Shown here piece after piece: positions 6,751 to 9,675 of a DNA stretch of 9,675 bases. The stretch is taken from contig JAJFIE010000447.1 of assembly GCA_021775275.1 (NCBI GenBank), forward strand, positions 1 to 9,675. The letters run 5' to 3'. Origin of the DNA: Rhodospirillales bacterium. GTDB taxonomy: Bacteria; Pseudomonadota; Alphaproteobacteria; Rhodospirillales; Casp-alpha2. Under the pieces are notes generated by a model. It was not told the origin of the DNA. It did not search any database and saw nothing but the letters and a program-made list of their open reading frames with translations. The position numbers were made by a program, and so were the translations under genes. Within the stretch, counting starts at the first letter, position 1; each line of letters begins with the position of its first letter.

Positions 6751-9054
6751 ACCACTACCGGCCGCTTGCTTCAGCGCTTTCATGACGGCATCGCTGGTCA
6801 GCAGCTCGGGAAGCATCACGCCGTCCGGTGCGCCGGGGCCATAAACCGCATTGAACGGAATGCCATAACGGGAGAAACTGGCCAGATAGTCGGAAATGGC
6901 CGCATCCGGCAGGGTCCAGTCGGCCTGCATGGCAATCACAGGGTCGGATTGAAGTTGTTCGATGACCGGGCTGTCTGCCAGTACGAACGACTTGTTGACC
7001 TGACAGGTAATGCACCAGTCGGCGGTTACATCGACAAACACGACGTTGCCGGCGGATACGATCTGATCAATGCGCCCGCGGTCAAACGGTTGCCACAGGG
7101 TATCCAGAACGGTTGTTGACTTCCGGGTCATTTCGCCGTTGTTGTCAAAGGCGGCGCGCAGCTCCGGTGCTCCGGCCATGACGGGTATGGCAATGGCGAC
7201 AATGGCGAAGACTATGCCCGTGGTCACGGGGTTTAAGGGGCCTAAATCAACCGAGCCCGGGCCTACAGAACCCAAAGTCCGGTGGCGTCGGTATAGCATG
7301 CTTGCAACGCCGACGGTCGCAATCCCGCTGATGGCGGCAGCCTGCCAGCCGACCTGCTGGGAGATCACCCATAACAGCCACCCGGCGGTCCCGGCCAGCG
7401 CAATACCCAGAATGCGGCGCAAAACCACCATCCACTGGCCCGGTCTGGGCAGCATGGTAGCGAGTCTCGGCACCAGAGCGACCAATATGTAAGGTGTCGC
7501 CAAACCTAAGCCCAGCATGGCAAATACGGCCAGAATTTCCGGGGTTTCGCGGGCTAGAGCAAAGCCCACGGCGGTTCCCAGAAATGGCGCGGAGCAAGGC
7601 GTTGCCAACAGGGTCGCCAGCATGCCAGTCAGGAAATGTCCGCCCATACCACGCGAATGGCCCGCATGGACGCCGGCGGCTGCAAGAGCGGTGGGCAGGC
7701 GCACTTCGAACCAGCCCCACAAGTTACAAGCGAACACCACCACAATCACCATCATGGAAGCCATAAACCACGGCTGTTGAAACTGAATCCCCCAGCCAAC
7801 AGTTGCGCCCGCTGCCTTGAGTGCCGCCAGGATACCGGCAATGATCAGAAACGATACAATGATGCCCGCCGCCGAGGCCATGAAACTCAGGCGCACGGTT
7901 CGGGCATCGCTGCCACCATGGCTGACCGCGCTGAGCAGTTTGATGGACAGCACCGGCAAAACGCACGGCATCAGGTTGAGTATCAATCCCCCCAGAAACG
8001 CGAGGCCGAGAATAGCCAGTAAGGCGTATGTGGATGATTCGGTGACGGGCCCGAAGGTCGGTGGGTTTTGCGTTGCGGCGCCAACCGTCGTCGTCATGGT
8101 CCGTTCGGCGGCGCGATCACCATCAACCACCGTTGCGATAAACGGTGCATTTTCCAGCGCGGCGACTGATACTCCGTCGGACCCGAGAGCCGGATAAACA
8201 GGAACGCGAAGGCTTGCACGGAAACCATCATCGCTCAATTTGATCTCGGGCGGGCCATATCCCAATCCTTCGGGACCTTCCAGATAAACGTCCGGCGCCT
8301 GAAACGGCAGATCGAGAAAGCTGCTGGCCGATACGGTCAGCATCGGCTTGGTTGGGTCGGCGGCATCCAGCGACAGGCCATCGATATTGAGGCCGTGGGC
8401 CTTGCCATCGCCCGGCACCCGCACCGAGTACTTGTTGATCAGGTGGGCGAAGGTGCTGGGCTTTCCATCCCCCGCCGGGATATCGAGCGCCAGATCAACT
8501 GTTTCCGGCACACAGATATCGGAACAGATCAGATAATCAACAGTGCCTGCCAGCCGGATTGCCTGGCCTGCTACTTTCGGTGACACGGTGAGCGGGAAGA
8601 CCACCTCGTTCTTGTATCCCAGAGTCTCAAACCCCAGGATTGAGAAGCGCACCGGCGCAGGCCACGCCATGTCAACGGTCGCGACATTTTCCGTGGCGGA
8701 CCAGTCCGGTTGTGGCGGGAAGCCGGCATCACCGGGCGAGCGCCAGTATATTTTCCAGTTATCGGCAAGCTGGAACTCCAGACCCATGGTCAGCGATATG
8801 GGTGCTTCGCCTGTGACGCCCGCGCTGTTCCCCGTCGCTTCAACGGATGCGATCAGCCGCACCGAGGCGGACTCAGTATCGACCCAGGCAGAGGCCGGTT
8901 GGCCCGCCATGGCGGGTTCCCAGGGGACGAAACTGGTAATGACGGAGAGCGCGGCAATCCATAAACCGGCTGCAAATCCGGCCAAGACGGACCGTCTCAC
9001 GTGAAAGCCGTCGCAAATGTGCGAAATTTTGTTTTCGTCAACCATGTCACACAT
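6748..9054 (-). CDS. DsbD/ScsB-family thiol:disulfide interchange protein
   Basis: This inner-membrane protein relays electrons from cytoplasmic thioredoxin to periplasmic substrates. From the ATG at 9052-9054 it has 768 residues. An N-terminal signal (RRSVLAGF...EPAMA, about 20-50) leads into a periplasmic DsbD-alpha-type domain with CSDIC (Cys177 and Cys181). A polytopic membrane domain follows from about 343, with Cys364 in MPCVLP and Cys487 in TPCSAP. A C-terminal thioredoxin domain carries DWCITC (Cys681 and Cys684). All three Cys pairs are intact. The length and long N-terminal domain fit the ScsB-type branch more than the shorter E. coli DsbD (about 565 residues). An ATG at 9096 would add 14 residues, but it lacks a ribosome-binding site and leaves almost no leader; GGAAG ten bases before 9054 favours the shorter start. 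The peroxiredoxin gene follows on the same strand. Confidence 0.95.
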   Translation of the reverse strand: MCDMVDENKISHICDGFHVRRSVLAGFAAGLWIAALSVITSFVPWEPAMAGQPASAWVDTESASVRLIASVEATGNSAGVTGEAPISLTMGLEFQLADNWKIYWRSPGDAGFPPQPDWSATENVATVDMAWPAPVRFSILGFETLGYKNEVVFPLTVSPKVAGQAIRLAGTVDYLICSDICVPETVDLALDIPAGDGKPSTFAHLINKYSVRVPGDGKAHGLNIDGLSLDAADPTKPMLTVSASSFLDLPFQAPDVYLEGPEGLGYGPPEIKLSDDGFRASLRVPVYPALGSDGVSVAALENAPFIATVVDGDRAAERTMTTTVGAATQNPPTFGPVTESSTYALLAILGLAFLGGLILNLMPCVLPVLSIKLLSAVSHGGSDARTVRLSFMASAAGIIVSFLIIAGILAALKAAGATVGWGIQFQQPWFMASMMVIVVVFACNLWGWFEVRLPTALAAAGVHAGHSRGMGGHFLTGMLATLLATPCSAPFLGTAVGFALARETPEILAVFAMLGLGLATPYILVALVPRLATMLPRPGQWMVVLRRILGIALAGTAGWLLWVISQQVGWQAAAISGIATVGVASMLYRRHRTLGSVGPGSVDLGPLNPVTTGIVFAIVAIAIPVMAGAPELRAAFDNNGEMTRKSTTVLDTLWQPFDRGRIDQIVSAGNVVFVDVTADWCITCQVNKSFVLADSPVIEQLQSDPVIAMQADWTLPDAAISDYLASFSRYGIPFNAVYGPGAPDGVMLPELLTSDAVMKALKQAAGSG

Positions 9055-9107
9055 TGTTGTGGAGCTTCCAGACAGGAGGTGGGGTTTGCAGGTCATTGTG
9101 GTTGCCG

Positions 9108-9136
9108 ACTATAGGCAAAATGCGCGGAAATTCCAT
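9108..9136 (-). promoter_or_regulatory. Candidate promoter of the dsbD-like gene
   Basis: On the minus strand TATAGT (9108-9113, five of six consensus bases) follows ATGGAA (9131-9136, three of six) by 17 bases. A start near 9101 would give a leader of about 47 bases to the preferred ATG at 9054, but only a few bases to the ATG at 9096. The -10 element is good and the -35 element poor. Confidence 0.35.
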
Positions 9137-9153
9137 GAAAACCAGACGTCTCA

Positions 9154-9173
9154 CACGGTATTGAATGACCGTG
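9154..9173. repeat. Inverted repeat A between the dsbD-like gene and yqgE
   Basis: CACGGT (9154-9159) and ACCGTG (9168-9173) are perfect six-base arms around an eight-base loop. It lies between the two divergent candidate promoters, so an operator is possible. Its right arm overlaps the first bases of the next inverted repeat. Confidence 0.4.
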
Positions 9174-9206
9174 ACAGTGTTCGGTGCAGAATACAGACAC
9201 TGTGAC
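9171..9206. repeat. Inverted repeat B between the dsbD-like gene and yqgE
   Basis: GTGACAGTGT (9171-9180) and ACACTGTGAC (9197-9206) pair at nine of ten positions across a 16-base loop. It ends seven bases before the proposed yqgE -35 hexamer. Read on the plus strand it is followed by CCTTTTT (9211-9217), so it superficially resembles an intrinsic terminator, but no plus-strand gene precedes it. A regulator binding site, or the end of a short untranslated RNA, are both possible. Confidence 0.4.
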
Positions 9207-9212
9207 TAGGCC

Positions 9213-9241
9213 TTTTTACCTTAACCAACATATGTCATAAT
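9213..9241 (+). promoter_or_regulatory. Weak candidate promoter of the yqgE-family gene
   Basis: CATAAT (9236-9241, five of six consensus bases) lies 17 bases after TTTTTA (9213-9218, three of six). The implied start near 9248 leaves a leader of about 64 bases before the ATG. Only the -10 element is convincing. Confidence 0.3.
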
Positions 9242-9311
9242 CATGCCCGAAAAATGGCGGACATCCAGTTATGATGTGCGTTGCTGAACAAAGAAAGGCC
9301 ACGGGCGGTTT

Positions 9312-9675
9312 ATGGCAACCTTCGATACCGATAATAACGCTTTTGGCGATGATGAAGGCGATGTGTATCTGACCGGCCAGTTGCTGGTCGCCATGCCGGG
9401 CATCGGTGACTCACGCTTCGACAAGACCGTTATCTATGTTTGCGCGCACAGTGAAGAAGGCGCCATGGGGCTGGTAATCAATCAGGAAATAGACTCGCTG
9501 ACATTCCCTGATCTGCTGGAACAACTGGGTATTGATCCCAATCCCGGCGCGACCCCCATTCAGGTTCAATTTGGCGGCCCAGTGGAATCCGGTCGCGGAT
9601 TTGTTCTGCACTCGCCGGACTATGTACAGGACGGTACGTTGGTTGTGGATAACAGCATCGCTCTGACGGCCACGG
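9312..9675 (+). CDS. YqgE/AlgH (UPF0301) family protein (3' end beyond window)
   Basis: The visible 121 codons begin MATFDTDNNAFGDDEG and continue with the family signature LTGQLLVAMPGIGDSRFDKT (residues 20-39), then VIYVCAHSEEGAMGLVINQ (40-58), and FGGPVESGRGFVLHS (88-102). This matches the UPF0301 family, usually 180-200 residues, so about 60-80 residues are missing at the window end. The protein is predicted to be cytoplasmic and its molecular function is not established; the AlgH name comes from an effect on alginate genes in Pseudomonas. The start is the first ATG. AAAGG lies about 13 bases upstream, a long spacing. It diverges from the dsbD-like gene across about 257 bases that carry two inverted repeats. 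Confidence 0.93.
   Translation, partial: MATFDTDNNAFGDDEGDVYLTGQLLVAMPGIGDSRFDKTVIYVCAHSEEGAMGLVINQEIDSLTFPDLLEQLGIDPNPGATPIQVQFGGPVESGRGFVLHSPDYVQDGTLVVDNSIALTAT

Noticed and set aside
6041..6751. A 236-codon open frame on the plus strand
   Set aside because: It is antisense to the peroxiredoxin, which has an intact active-site motif and a ribosome-binding site.

Overview
This window looks like ordinary chromosomal DNA of an alphaproteobacterium. Base composition is moderately GC-rich and coding is dense. The gene types and orders fit that class: an alphaproteobacterial-type homoserine kinase followed by rnhA, a ScsB/DsbD-type protein next to a PrxII-type peroxiredoxin and a divergent YqgE-family gene, and a gcvT preceded by a tandem glycine riboswitch. 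I see no insertion sequence, phage gene, CRISPR array, tRNA, rRNA or replication origin, and I did not find a convincing novel system.

Layout. (1) 1-811, minus strand: the N-terminal 270 residues of the glycine-cleavage aminomethyltransferase GcvT. Its leader (861-1097) folds as two glycine aptamers in tandem behind a plausible promoter (1106-1134). (2) 1319-2215, minus strand: two small genes, a double-CDGSH iron-sulfur protein and then a secreted or lipoprotein-like protein of unknown function. (3) 2316-4190, minus strand: a large exported protein with a peptidoglycan-binding domain and a long helical-repeat region. It starts only 11 bases from the divergent next gene. (4) 4202-5675, plus strand: thrB and rnhA. 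(5) 5672-9054, minus strand: a DsbD/ScsB-type thiol:disulfide reductase, a peroxiredoxin and a small helical protein of unknown function, read in that order. The last gene converges on rnhA, and both stop codons lie in one CTAG. (6) 9312-9675, plus strand: the start of a YqgE/AlgH (UPF0301) family gene, divergent from the dsbD-like gene.

How the genes relate. The gcvT unit is a self-contained glycine-sensing circuit: glycine binding to the leader should raise production of the glycine cleavage system. The region 5-6 genes suggest a redox cluster. The membrane reductase moves electrons from the cytoplasm to periplasmic thiols, while the peroxiredoxin has no export signal and probably removes peroxides in the cytoplasm. 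The helical protein may be translationally coupled to the peroxiredoxin and could share its conditions of expression. The points most worth a second look are the unknown third gene of that cluster, the nearly absent divergent intergenic space at 4191-4201, the paired inverted repeats between the dsbD-like gene and yqgE, and the divergent second glycine aptamer.
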